Virus record (IMG/VR): IMGVR_UViG_3300032285_001882
Span: 1-30,687 of that record
Source of the DNA: a virus
Length of the DNA: 30,687 nt
Direction: 5' to 3' (one strand)
Shown: piece after piece, positions 6,179 through 13,187 of the stretch
Layout of the letters: each line of letters starts with the position of its first letter
How positions within the stretch are numbered: position 1 is the stretch's first letter
Notes under the pieces: model-generated
What the model was told of the DNA's origin: nothing
Seen by the model: only the letters and a program-made list of their open reading frames with translations
The model's database searches: none
Translations under genes and position numbers: made by a program

Positions 6179-6769
6179 ATGATTGATGTGACCCGCTTTA
6201 TCGCTCCGTCGTCCGAACACTTGGCTTGGATGGATGCTCGGCGTAACGCCATCACGGCGACACAAGTGGCTGGCGCGGCTACACCGGCAGGTTTCAAAGA
6301 GGCTGTCGCTTATGCGCAAGCACCTGTCGAAATTGAAGACAACGACTATATGCGGTTTGGTCGCGACAACGAAATGTGGGTTGCGTTAGCACTCAAGAAC
6401 GACTACGGCATCATGCCTAACAACTGGCTTATCGCGGCTGACGAGGAACGCTGGCAAATGGCAACCCCGGATGGTTTGTCTTTAGACCACAAAATGATTG
6501 CCGAAATCAAAACGACTGGAACCGACTGGGGTCAACTCTCTAAGACACCTATCCGTTACCGTCGCCAGATTCAATGGCAGCTACATTGCACCGATGCGGA
6601 AATCTGTATTTTTGCTTGGCTGCTTCGGAAAGAAAACAAGTTTGGTGAGTTCGTCCCCGGATGGTTCGCACCTAAAACGCTTGTCGTGGAACGCGACGAG
6701 AAAATGATAAATCAACTAATCGACACAGCCCACCGGTTGCGGTCGGAACTAACGAAAGGCAAAAACTAA
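6179..6769 (+). CDS. YqaJ/lambda-exo-like recombination exonuclease
   Basis: The product carries the PD-(D/E)xK pattern of YqaJ-type viral exonucleases: ATPDGL (D98), AEIKTT (E109, K111), then RYRRQIQWQLHCT (helix with Q130, Q132, Q134). It should resect double-strand ends 5'-3' to make 3' overhangs for annealing. The 196-residue length suits the family. GGAGG (6168-6172) sets the start. It is joined to the annealing-protein gene by a TAATG junction, the usual exonuclease/annealase partnership. Confidence 0.85.
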   Translation: MIDVTRFIAPSSEHLAWMDARRNAITATQVAGAATPAGFKEAVAYAQAPVEIEDNDYMRFGRDNEMWVALALKNDYGIMPNNWLIAADEERWQMATPDGLSLDHKMIAEIKTTGTDWGQLSKTPIRYRRQIQWQLHCTDAEICIFAWLLRKENKFGEFVPGWFAPKTLVVERDEKMINQLIDTAHRLRSELTKGKN

Positions 6770-7317
6770 TGGCTCAGTTCAATCCTGAAGATTACGAAAC
6801 CGTAGCTTCCCGAATCCAGCGTTTCTACGAAACGTATCCTGACGGTCGCATCATTACCGAGAATGTGACCACCGAGAATGACCGCGCACAGTCCATCTGG
6901 ATTGTCAAGTCTTATGTCTATCTGACTACTGGCGACCAAGCTGCTGGACTGCCCAAGGCGACCGGCTACGCTTTCGAGGTTGACGGTGTCGGCATGGCAA
7001 ACAAGACCAGCGCACTTGAGAACTGTGAGACTTCCAGTATCGGACGCTGCCTCGCCAACATGGGAATGTCGGGTGACCTGCGCGGCAACTCTCAGACTCG
7101 TGTGACTCGCGAGGAGATGGAAAAGGTTCAGCGCGGTGTAACCCCGGGTAAGCCTGTCGCTAAGGTGGATGTCCCTGACGGGTTCCTTGATGCCGTAAAG
7201 TCGGCTGCCACACTTGATGAACTTCAGCCTTTGTGGGAGACCGCTACCGCCAATGGTTTCTCGGCTGACGTGCGTTCCGTATTTACAGCACGCAAGAACC
7301 AGTTGGGTGGAAGCTAA
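6769..7317 (+). CDS. Erf/Rad52-like ssDNA annealing protein (probable)
   Basis: Residues 76-99 read ANKTSALENCETSSIGRCLA followed by NMGM. This is close to the 'E-A/C-ETSAIGRALA-G' signature of Erf-superfamily annealing proteins. The N-terminal part is alpha/beta (SIWIVKSYVYLTTGD) and a short C-terminal helical domain follows after a Pro-rich linker. It should anneal complementary ssDNA made by the exonuclease encoded just upstream. 182 residues. Family placement is by motif and partner only. Confidence 0.7.
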   Translation: MAQFNPEDYETVASRIQRFYETYPDGRIITENVTTENDRAQSIWIVKSYVYLTTGDQAAGLPKATGYAFEVDGVGMANKTSALENCETSSIGRCLANMGMSGDLRGNSQTRVTREEMEKVQRGVTPGKPVAKVDVPDGFLDAVKSAATLDELQPLWETATANGFSADVRSVFTARKNQLGGS

Positions 7318-7679
7318 TGGCTGAACTAACTCCAGCGTCAGTAATGAGTACTCTTGCCAAGATTGGTAGAGAGATTGATGACACTACTGAGAAACTGAAA
7401 TTGGCTGATTGGGAGGAGCGTGAGGCTAGGCGAACTTATCGTCGCGCCTACGCGGTCTCGATTCTTGCCAACAAAATTGACGAATCCGGGAAACCCTATA
7501 CGGTCAATGAGCGTGAAGCGATTGCTTATCTTGCTACTGAGGAAGAACAACATTTGCTTGATGTGGCGGAATACAATCTTCAGTCCACTAAAGACGAGTT
7601 GAAAGCTTTGCGTGACCGTCTAGAAATTGGTCGTTCCATGTCGCCAATTATGCGTATGGAATTCACGGGTCAAAACTAA
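7317..7679 (+). CDS. 120-residue coiled-coil protein of the recombination operon
   Basis: The gene overlaps its upstream neighbour in TAATG. The product is charged and helical (AKIGREIDDTTEKLKLADWE and LDVAEYNLQSTKDELKALRD), consistent with a coiled coil. Its position after the exonuclease/annealase pair suggests an accessory recombination factor, but no family is recognised. Its stop codon overlaps the stop of the minus-strand gene at 7676-7846. Confidence 0.65.
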   Translation: MAELTPASVMSTLAKIGREIDDTTEKLKLADWEEREARRTYRRAYAVSILANKIDESGKPYTVNEREAIAYLATEEEQHLLDVAEYNLQSTKDELKALRDRLEIGRSMSPIMRMEFTGQN

Positions 7680-7846
7680 TGGTTTTCCAACTGTCCTTTA
7701 GCGGGTTCACCAGTAGCGATAGACACGGCAACCATCTGCTTGATGGCGTCCTCTTTCGTTTTGTGACATCCGATAACCTTGCCGTCCGCGTTGACGGTAG
7801 CCCAACCGGAGCAGTCTGGCTGGCTATCAGAAATGTAATAAGGCAT
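7676..7846 (-). CDS. Small DCSGWA/GCH-motif phage protein, antisense in the operon
   Basis: The minus-strand frame gives 56 residues: MPYYISDSQPDCSGWATVNA, then DGKVIGCHKTKEDAIKQMVA and VSIATGEPAKG. The pattern 'DC-GWA-V--DG--IGCH-TK-DAI-QMVAVS-A---EP-G' recurs in small phage proteins and at the ends of phage head-associated proteins. This is from memory and should be checked. It sits on the opposite strand to every neighbour. A plus-strand frame fills the same interval (7679-7888) but resembles nothing known. No clear promoter or strong SD was found for it. Confidence 0.6.
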   Translation of the reverse strand: MPYYISDSQPDCSGWATVNADGKVIGCHKTKEDAIKQMVAVSIATGEPAKGQLENH

Positions 7847-7884
7847 AGCAATAGGTTACCATTACTACCGAACGGAGGTTCATT

Positions 7885-8409
7885 ATGAACTTTGAGGACA
7901 CTCCCGCCGGACGGTTCCCTATCCTGAGTGAGAAACCTAATACGTCTCTCTATCTGATTATCCCGGGCGAACCAATCTCTAAAGGTAGACCGCAGTTCAA
8001 CCGCGCAACCGGTAGTGCCTACACACCAACCGCTACCCGCACGGCTGAGAAGGCTATCGCAAAACTGTATGTTGCCGAAAATAATGACAGCAAACTGGAT
8101 GGCGCAATATCGGTAGAAATTACTTGTTATGTGTCAAACCGTCGCCGTCGCGATGTCGACAATATGGGCAAACTTATTTTGGATGCTTTGAATGGTTTAG
8201 CTTTTGCTGATGATTCACAGGTTCACGATTTGATTATCCGCAAACGCTACACCACCAAGGAGCGCGCCCGCTCTGAAGTAGCAATCCATAAATTGAATGA
8301 AAACGAAATGGAGCAAGACCACTATGTTGAGCAAGAAGTATCGGAAGTCAACACCCATTGGACAACAATCGAAGAGGCAAGTCGCCAAGAACTTCCCGCT
8401 GGTTCTTGA
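7885..8409 (+). CDS. rusA: RusA-like Holliday junction resolvase
   Basis: The product has the RusA core: IIPGEPISKGRPQFN near residue 25, then RRRRDVDNMGKLILDALNGL (D90, D92) and AFADDSQV (D109, D110), the acidic residues expected for metal-dependent cleavage. It should resolve four-way junctions made during phage recombination or replication. GGAGG precedes the ATG. At 174 residues it is longer than the core fold, with an acidic C-terminal extension. It overlaps the downstream HNH gene. Confidence 0.9.
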   Translation: MNFEDTPAGRFPILSEKPNTSLYLIIPGEPISKGRPQFNRATGSAYTPTATRTAEKAIAKLYVAENNDSKLDGAISVEITCYVSNRRRRDVDNMGKLILDALNGLAFADDSQVHDLIIRKRYTTKERARSEVAIHKLNENEMEQDHYVEQEVSEVNTHWTTIEEASRQELPAGS

Positions 8410-8773
8410 GCGTGACAACCACCGCTGTGTTGTTTCCGGTTCTGTTTGGGCGTTGAAATATCCTTGCGCTGGCGGTTTGACTCCACAACATTCTGTCCGA
8501 CGCGGTATGGGTTCATCCGCAAAATATGACGGGGTTGACTACCTGCGTGCGATGTGTTCTTTCCATAACGGGTTGGAAATGTCTCGTGCCGATTTTCGTG
8601 AGGCTTGCTTCCGTATGGGATGGTCTGTCCGTGACTGGCTTGCCGACTTGGAGGGTATCCAAACAATCCCGGTCTGGTATGAGGATGGTTGGCATCTACT
8701 ACAAAACGGTATCCGTGTACCTATCAGCGATAATGTTGCGGAACAACTATGGGTTGACTTGGAGGGGTTCTAA
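8324..8773 (+). CDS. HNH endonuclease-like protein
   Basis: The product contains LERDNHRCVVSG, then GLTPQHSVRRGMGSS, and RAMCSFHNGLEMSRADF, the C...H...HN pattern of HNH endonucleases in actinophages. The start at 8324 (MLSKKYRKSTPIGQQSKRQV) has GGAG 10 bases upstream; an ATG 27 bases earlier is possible. Either choice gives a long overlap with the RusA gene (about 86 or 113 bases). Whether it acts in packaging, restriction or homing is unclear; its operon position favours a replication or recombination role. Confidence 0.75.
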   Translation: MLSKKYRKSTPIGQQSKRQVAKNFPLVLERDNHRCVVSGSVWALKYPCAGGLTPQHSVRRGMGSSAKYDGVDYLRAMCSFHNGLEMSRADFREACFRMGWSVRDWLADLEGIQTIPVWYEDGWHLLQNGIRVPISDNVAEQLWVDLEGF

Positions 8774-9531
8774 TGGCTTGGGGTAAAGTCGACGACAAAC
8801 TTGCTTTCCATCCAAAAGTTATCGAGGCTGGTAATGAGGCGATGGGGTTGTGGGTTCGCGCCATGTCCTACGCTTGCGACCACCTGACAGACGGTTTTAT
8901 ATCGCAAGGTATTGTTATGGCTTTAGGTGGCAGTAAAGCTTCAGAACGTCTTGTGGCTGCCGGATTGTGGCTTCCCGTCGACGGTGGCTGGATGTTCAAA
9001 GACTGGTTTGATTACCAACCCACTTCTGATGATGTTCGTGAACGTCGAGAAAAGTCTAATTCTGTCCGCGCTGAGGCTGGAAAGAAAGGTGCCGCAGCAC
9101 GCTGGAATGGCAAAACGGATAGCAAAACCGATGGCAAACCGATAGCAAACGGTATGGCAAACGAATGGCAAACGCCATGGCAAAACGATAGCCCCATACC
9201 CGTACCCGTACCCATAGACCTACCTAAAGGTAGCTCTAATAGGGGGCAACGAATTCCCGAAGATTTCCACATCACCGAAAAGATGCGGGAATGGGCTACC
9301 CGTGAAGCACCGAACCTCGATATTGACCGGGTTACAGAATCGTTTATAGATTATTGGCGGTCAAAGGCTGGTGCTGGTGCCGTCAAAACTGACTGGGTTG
9401 CGACATGGCGTAATTGGATGAGGCGAGACTATGACTCTCGACCTAAAACCACTCAACCACCAACTCGTTTCGAGAAGAACATGTCACTTGTTGATTCGTT
9501 CCGTGAAGGCGAAAGGAAGGCGCTGGCGTGA
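8773..9531 (+). CDS. Replication initiation-type protein, gene carries iteron-like repeats
   Basis: The N-terminus MAWGKVDDKLAFHPKVIEAG and WLPVDGGWMFKDWFDYQPT resemble the N-terminal winged-helix domain of phage replication proteins. The C-terminal region, with FIDYWRSKAGAGAVKTDWVA followed by TWRNWMRRDYD, matches the DnaD-like C-terminal motif (YW...W..W). The two are joined by a low-complexity linker encoded by seven 11-12 bp repeats (9107-9187). The arrangement is like lambda O, where the origin lies inside the initiator gene. It is followed by a likely loader-type gene. Function is inferred from domains; origin activity is a hypothesis. Confidence 0.75.
   Translation: MAWGKVDDKLAFHPKVIEAGNEAMGLWVRAMSYACDHLTDGFISQGIVMALGGSKASERLVAAGLWLPVDGGWMFKDWFDYQPTSDDVRERREKSNSVRAEAGKKGAAARWNGKTDSKTDGKPIANGMANEWQTPWQNDSPIPVPVPIDLPKGSSNRGQRIPEDFHITEKMREWATREAPNLDIDRVTESFIDYWRSKAGAGAVKTDWVATWRNWMRRDYDSRPKTTQPPTRFEKNMSLVDSFREGERKALA
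9107..9216. repeat. Iteron-like tandem repeats, possible replication origin
   Basis: Seven imperfect units of consensus ATRGCAAA(A)CSG start at 9107, 9119, 9131, 9142, 9154, 9165 and 9177, with lengths 12, 12, 11, 12, 11, 12, 11. Because 11-bp units shift the reading frame, the coded peptide is not periodic after the third unit, so selection looks to be on DNA. Four CCCRTA hexamers follow (9193-9216), then a CTACC/GGTAG dyad (9220-9233). Confidence 0.65.
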
Positions 9532-9869
9532 ACAAGGCAGAAGTTGCACAACTGTTGACCGTTATCGCTCAAGTAGATAACCGCAAGTTAGAACCAGCAA
9601 CGGTAGAGGCTTGGTTTGAGATACTCGGCTACCTTGATTATTCGATTGCTGCTGAAGCTGCGAAACTGCATTTTCGTGAATCTTCCGAATATCTGATGCC
9701 GGTACACATTATTACTCGCTCTAAAAAGCTCAAGGAATTGTTGGAGCGTGAGGAGCGCAGGTTACAGCCAGCAATCGCGGCTAAAGAAATTACTTTTGAC
9801 CGGCAAGAGTTTGACCGGCAAGTTGCGAAAGCTATCGAGTTCTACCGTAAGGAGAAGACAGATGTTTGA
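9528..9869 (+). CDS. Helicase-loader/G39P-like replication protein (probable)
   Basis: The GTG start overlaps the previous stop in GTGA. The product starts MNKAEVAQLLTVIAQVDNRK, then PATVEAWFEILGYLDYSIAA and YLMPVHIITRSKK. The pattern 'V..WF..L..L.Y..A..A...H......Y.MP..I' is typical of small N-terminal domains of phage helicase loaders or inhibitors (G39P type). No P-loop is present, so it is not an ATPase. Its place after the initiator parallels lambda O-P. 113 residues. Confidence 0.65.
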   Translation: MNKAEVAQLLTVIAQVDNRKLEPATVEAWFEILGYLDYSIAAEAAKLHFRESSEYLMPVHIITRSKKLKELLEREERRLQPAIAAKEITFDRQEFDRQVAKAIEFYRKEKTDV

Positions 9870-10140
9870 TGAACTATCTTTACGAGGTATTTCTATCGCC
9901 AAATTACTAGATGAATTACCTACTTCGGAATCGTCCATCCGTGAGTCGATTCGACACAACGAGGAAGCGGAATCATATTGGGAGTTCCATAACTACATCC
10001 CATTGGCTGTCTCAACTGCCCAACCTAAACGACGCAGAATGTCGGGGGCGCGGGCTAGAATTGAGATGTATGAACGCCGGGTCAACCGATACCGGCGAAT
10101 GGAGCGAGACTATGTGCTCGCACAAAAGAAAGTAAAATAA
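9862..10140 (+). CDS. 92-residue Arg-rich hypothetical protein
   Basis: The start at 9862 (MFDELSLRGISIAKLLDELP) is preferred for its AAGGAG SD 8 bases upstream and its short overlap with the previous stop. The N-terminal part resembles an HTH (ISIAKLLDELPTSESSIRES) and the C-terminal part is very basic (RRRMSGARARIEMYERRVNR). DNA or RNA binding is likely by composition; no family recognised. It is joined to the next gene by TAATG. Confidence 0.6.
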   Translation: MFDELSLRGISIAKLLDELPTSESSIRESIRHNEEAESYWEFHNYIPLAVSTAQPKRRRMSGARARIEMYERRVNRYRRMERDYVLAQKKVK

Positions 10141-10472
10141 TGGCAATCATAAAGGTAGAAGGCGAAATCGTATCCCTCAACCAAAGCGGATATGGTGTAA
10201 AACTTCTTGAGACAAACGAGTCTCAGGGAAAGACCTACAAGCAGCGTTACACGGTTTGGTTCAAGGAACCACACGGTTTGAACCCCGGCGATGTTGTCAC
10301 CGTTAGCGGCATCCTTGGTGCTAAAGGTTCATCATGGGAAGACAAGCAGACTGGCGAAACACGTCTCGGTGTAGACCTGTCAATCAACGCTCCCCGTGTA
10401 GAGGGTCAGCCACAGAAATCATTTTCTGCCCCAGCAGCATGGAAACAAACCACCGACGAAACACCGTTCTAA
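10140..10472 (+). CDS. OB-fold ssDNA-binding-like protein with acidic tip
   Basis: The 110-residue product has a beta-rich core (MAIIKVEGEIVSLNQSGYGV, then YTVWFKEPHGLNPGDVVTVS), a disordered linker and a C-terminal TTDETPF. The last residues resemble the conserved acidic-Pro-Phe tip of SSB proteins, which docks replication partners. It may be the working replisome SSB while the protein encoded at 4399-4794 plays another role. It closes the replication operon before a terminator. Confidence 0.65.
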   Translation: MAIIKVEGEIVSLNQSGYGVKLLETNESQGKTYKQRYTVWFKEPHGLNPGDVVTVSGILGAKGSSWEDKQTGETRLGVDLSINAPRVEGQPQKSFSAPAAWKQTTDETPF

Positions 10473-10487
10473 AGAATGATGAAGATT

Positions 10488-10526
10488 AGCCGATGTCGAA
10501 AATATATGCGATGTCGGCTTTTCTTT
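10488..10526 (+). terminator. Rho-independent terminator of the replication operon
   Basis: AGCCGATGTCG (10488-10498) pairs with CGATGTCGGCT (10509-10519) as an 11-bp stem that includes two adjacent G-U pairs, with a 10-base A/T-rich loop and a TTTCTTTG tail. The arms also contain a direct repeat CGATGTCG. Confidence 0.8.
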
Positions 10527-10565
10527 GTTATTGTGTGAAAAGACCACTACCGAGAGGAAAACATT

Positions 10566-10814
10566 TTGGCTTCAATGGCAGAGCGGGCTAAACAAAGTTT
10601 TAGACCTGCTGGTAAAGGTTGCACATTCAATGATTGGATTTCCACTCTTGATGTGGACGACCAGTTGACTGTCCGCGAATTGGTTGATGACCATTCTTGG
10701 ACGATAGAGAAGTTGGTGACTTTCTTCCAAAAGGAAGGTTCAACTTCTAGCGAGAAAACAATTTCTAGACACCGCAAACACCAATGTCGGATATGCGATG
10801 TCTCTGAAGGATAA
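10566..10814 (+). CDS. Small HTH-like protein upstream of phosphoesterase gene
   Basis: A TTG start at 10566 follows GAGAGGAAAA (SD 10552-10557) at good spacing; an ATG three codons later is the alternative. The 82-residue product contains FNDWISTLDVDDQLTVREL, a long helix, and a basic SEKTISRHRKHQCRICDVSE segment. The fold resembles a small DNA-binding homeodomain-like HTH seen next to phage nucleases, but no family is certain. It overlaps the next gene by 17 bases. Confidence 0.6.
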   Translation: MASMAERAKQSFRPAGKGCTFNDWISTLDVDDQLTVRELVDDHSWTIEKLVTFFQKEGSTSSEKTISRHRKHQCRICDVSEG

Positions 10815-12012
10815 AGCTGAAGCTTCAAAGCCAACAATGGCTTCGCGTATTCGCCAACCTGCGCCTAAAGGTTGGGAGCAAGGTATCCGTTTCGACCCGA
10901 AAGATGGTCGCGTCCAATATGTGACGACAGATATTCTTCCGGTTATGGAGGGTGAACCTGACTGGCGTACAGCCATCGAACAAATGGGTATCACCATCCC
11001 TGAAGGTTACCGTGTCCGTATCGCAGAGATGAAGTACGACCCTGTTGCTTGGACTCGTGAAGACCCTGAACAGCGTCGAGCCACGACTCAAGCAATTTGG
11101 CGTTACCGTTTTGTTGTCGAACCTGACACATCAGACCCGATAGTTGATGGTGTCGAATTACTGAATCTGTTGAAACGCGCACCCAAGCAGACTAAAAAAG
11201 TAAGTGGGTCAAACACTTTAGTTCTAAATTTGAATGATACTCAGATTGGTAAAGATGCGGGTGGTGGTACTGAAGCAACGCTTGAACGTATTGACCGCTA
11301 CTTTAGTCTTGCCGAGGAGCGTATCAAAGCGGAAAAGAAGCAACTAAGCGATTTAGTTATTTTGATGGGTGGCGACCTTGTCGAGGGATGCTCCATTTAC
11401 CCCAACCAGTCTTTTCAGATTGACCGTGACCGTCGCGCACAAATCCGCACAATGACCGCCGTCACTCTAGACATGATGGACAGACTTGCTCCATATTTTG
11501 ACCTTGTCCGTGTTGTCGCCGTCCCCGGCAACCATGGTGAACATCGACTCAACGGTAAACGAGTAAACCGTCACGACAACGACGACCAACTTGTTGCTGA
11601 AGGTGCCGCGTTGGCTGCCAGCCGCGACCCGAAACTTGAGCACATCGTTTGGAATATCGCATACGACCAGCCAGCGTTGACGATAGATATTCAGGGTCAC
11701 ATTACGGCGGTAACCCACGGCTCCGTGTACGGTAAGGCGGGCGGGGCGACACCAGCTCAGAAAGCCTACAACTGGTATAAGAACATGGCGGCATCACATC
11801 ACCCTGTTGGTGACGCGACCCTACTTGTCGGAAACCACTTCCACCACGACATCATCACCAACTATGGAAATCTGTTGTTTGTGCAAAACCCTGCCATGGA
11901 TGGTGGCTCGCCAGAGTTCGCAGACTACTCCGGTACAGACTGCCCACCGGGAATGTCCACTTGGTTGATGAACGAACATTCACGCTTTACCGGGTATGAG
12001 GTTCTACGGTGA
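10798..12012 (+). CDS. Calcineurin-like metallophosphoesterase (Mre11-type fold)
   Basis: The five metallophosphoesterase motifs appear in order: NDTQIG (D147), GGDLVEG (D193), GNHGE (N245, H246), THG (H307) and GNHFHHD (H347, H349, H350). The first motif reads D-T-Q where D-x-H is usual, as in other phage relatives. A 140-residue N-terminal region of unknown fold precedes the catalytic domain. It is probably a nuclease or phosphodiesterase acting on DNA or nucleotides. The HTH-like partner just upstream may help it find DNA. 404 residues, with no partner ATPase (Rad50/SbcC) nearby. Confidence 0.85.
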   Translation: MSLKDKAEASKPTMASRIRQPAPKGWEQGIRFDPKDGRVQYVTTDILPVMEGEPDWRTAIEQMGITIPEGYRVRIAEMKYDPVAWTREDPEQRRATTQAIWRYRFVVEPDTSDPIVDGVELLNLLKRAPKQTKKVSGSNTLVLNLNDTQIGKDAGGGTEATLERIDRYFSLAEERIKAEKKQLSDLVILMGGDLVEGCSIYPNQSFQIDRDRRAQIRTMTAVTLDMMDRLAPYFDLVRVVAVPGNHGEHRLNGKRVNRHDNDDQLVAEGAALAASRDPKLEHIVWNIAYDQPALTIDIQGHITAVTHGSVYGKAGGATPAQKAYNWYKNMAASHHPVGDATLLVGNHFHHDIITNYGNLLFVQNPAMDGGSPEFADYSGTDCPPGMSTWLMNEHSRFTGYEVLR

Positions 12013-12095
12013 GTTCATTTGAGGATTTGATTACGCCTGAGCAGAAAGCACAACTTGAGGCTCTAATGAAAGGCTTGGACGGTGAAGGGGCGTAA
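12009..12095 (+). CDS. 28-residue small protein
   Basis: A GTG start overlaps the phosphoesterase stop as GTGA. The product is MSSFEDLITPEQKAQLEALM and then KGLDGEGA, a short amphipathic acidic helix. The exact junction with its neighbour supports translation. Function unknown. Confidence 0.5.
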   Translation: MSSFEDLITPEQKAQLEALMKGLDGEGA

Positions 12096-12171
12096 CGTCT
12101 TTGTGCCGGACGGTCACGGGATTTTCATTTACCCGTTGGAGGTTGAGTCGGATGACGATTCAGACAGTTAG
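12082..12171 (+). CDS. 29-residue acidic small protein (tentative)
   Basis: A GTG start lies inside the end of the previous small gene. The product is MKGRNVFVPDGHGIFIYPLE, then VESDDDSDS. An AAAGG stretch lies about 8 bases upstream. It bridges to the gene starting at 12152. It is supported only by its tight packing in the gene string. Confidence 0.35.
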   Translation: MKGRNVFVPDGHGIFIYPLEVESDDDSDS

Positions 12172-12340
12172 ACTCGGTGTCATGATTGAACCTTCAGCAG
12201 ATGCGCGGATAATGGCTAACGCCTTATTCGATAAGTATGCTGCGTTCTCTCAGGCTGGGTTTAGTTCCCAACAGTCGTTTCAGTTGACAACGATTTTCTT
12301 TACTTCGTCGCTCTATTTTGAGGAATACGAAGAACAATAA
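12152..12340 (+). CDS. 62-residue hypothetical protein
   Basis: The start at 12152 (MTIQTVRLGVMIEPSADARI) has TTGGAGG 10 bases upstream; the longer frame from 12101 has no SD. The product is rich in Phe/Ser near its C-terminus (SFQLTTIFFTSSLYFEEYEE). No family recognised. It precedes the promoter at 12357 by under 20 bases. Confidence 0.6.
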   Translation: MTIQTVRLGVMIEPSADARIMANALFDKYAAFSQAGFSSQQSFQLTTIFFTSSLYFEEYEEQ

Positions 12341-12356
12341 TTTTTTTGCAGAAATG

Positions 12357-12388
12357 TTTACATTCCGCCACAACCATATATATAATGG
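12357..12388 (+). promoter_or_regulatory. Rightward promoter of the phage consensus family
   Basis: TTTACA (12357-12362), 18 bp and TATAAT (12381-12386) then GG. Upstream the T-tract and AGAAATG match the promoter at 5645. The leader is very C/A-rich with CCACC repeats and ends ACGAAAGGCAACTCAA before the ATG at 12432. Confidence 0.85.
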
Positions 12389-12431
12389 AACTATCAACCA
12401 CCGCACCACCACCAAACGAAAGGCAACTCAA

Positions 12432-12800
12432 ATGACTACCACCACCGAAGTAAACATTCACACCGCATCAAACGAAATCATCAACAAGACAATCGAAAAC
12501 GCAACCTACACCGTCACCATTACATACTCTGGCTTCTGCGTAGACCAGCACGGCACCGCCTCAACCCGCGAGGTAAAGAACACCGCACCCTTCAAGGTTC
12601 TTGAGTTTGGCGAGGTAGATGACCTGCTCAACCGCCTCTACCGCGAAACCAACATTCACCAAGGTCGCGCATTTGACGCACTTATCGCAACCGGTTATGA
12701 GGGTCGAATCACACTCAGCACCGGAGACATCATCACCATCAACTGCGTTCGATACATCGTCTGCGCAATGGGATTTACCTGCATCGACAACTGCTGGTAA
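12432..12800 (+). CDS. 122-residue hypothetical protein
   Basis: The start is placed at the first ATG after the promoter leader. The product MTTTTEVNIHTASNEIINKT, with later TYTVTITYSGFCVDQHGTAS and IITINCVRYIVCAMGFTCID, looks beta-rich with three cysteines close to the C-terminus. It follows the recurring promoter-leader layout used here for stand-alone small genes. No family recognised. Codon use is rich in C-ending codons. Confidence 0.7.
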   Translation: MTTTTEVNIHTASNEIINKTIENATYTVTITYSGFCVDQHGTASTREVKNTAPFKVLEFGEVDDLLNRLYRETNIHQGRAFDALIATGYEGRITLSTGDIITINCVRYIVCAMGFTCIDNCW

Positions 12801-12814
12801 CCCACCCACAAGCT

Positions 12815-12874
12815 GGGAGCCGACTTCCCCCATACGGCTCCCCGGGGCTGGCATACCCCCCAAGTGCCAGCCCC
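12815..12874 (+). other. Tandem hairpins with C-rich loops (structured RNA element)
   Basis: Two adjacent stems: GGGAGCCG (12815-12822) with CGGCTCCC (12835-12842), and GGGGCTGGCA (12844-12853) with TGCCAGCCCC (12865-12874). The loops are 12 and 11 bases and both contain a CCCCCA run. There is no T-tract, so simple termination is unlikely. An AGGAG SD follows at 12886-12890. It could be a regulatory or stability element. Confidence 0.6.
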
Positions 12875-12896
12875 ACTCAAACTTTAGGAGAACAAA

Positions 12897-13157
12897 ATGA
12901 ACAAATGTATTTATTGCGGAGACGACAGTTGGGATAGCCCTTGCGTTTCTTGTAACAACGTAAAAATTGAGTCCGCAAATCAAGACGGCTGGCATGACGA
13001 CGATGAAGTAACGACCACGTTTGGCTCTATCAAAGCGGGCATGGAACAGTCGCGTGAAGACGAGCGAGCTTACATCCTTTACTCGATACAAGAAGGATTC
13101 ACTGGACCATTAGCCTCAAGAAGTCAAATCCTAAGTTTTATCAAGGAATTGCCATGA
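12897..13157 (+). CDS. 86-residue protein with N-terminal zinc ribbon
   Basis: TAGGAG precedes the ATG by 6 bases. The N-terminus MNKCIYCGDDSWDSPCVSCN gives C4-x2-C7 and C16-x2-C19, a compact zinc ribbon. The rest is acidic and helical, ending FIKELP. It overlaps no upstream gene and sits just after the tandem hairpins. Function unknown. Confidence 0.7.
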   Translation: MNKCIYCGDDSWDSPCVSCNNVKIESANQDGWHDDDEVTTTFGSIKAGMEQSREDERAYILYSIQEGFTGPLASRSQILSFIKELP

Positions 13158-13187
13158 CCTTAGCTAGAATGATGCTGAGGAGGCGCA

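Noticed and set aside
7679-7888. Plus-strand 69-codon frame with TAATG start and ATGA stop junctions
   Set aside because: The junctions fit the operon, but the coded peptide resembles nothing, while the complementary strand gives a peptide with a recognisable phage motif. Kept as an alternative in the finding on 7676-7846.
9107-9216. CRISPR-like array
   Set aside because: Units are 11-12 bp with no unique spacers, so the pattern fits iterons and not a CRISPR.
12082-12171. Possible frameshift product joining the small genes at 12009-12171
   Set aside because: No slippery heptamer with a downstream stem was seen; separate coupled tiny genes explain the overlap better.
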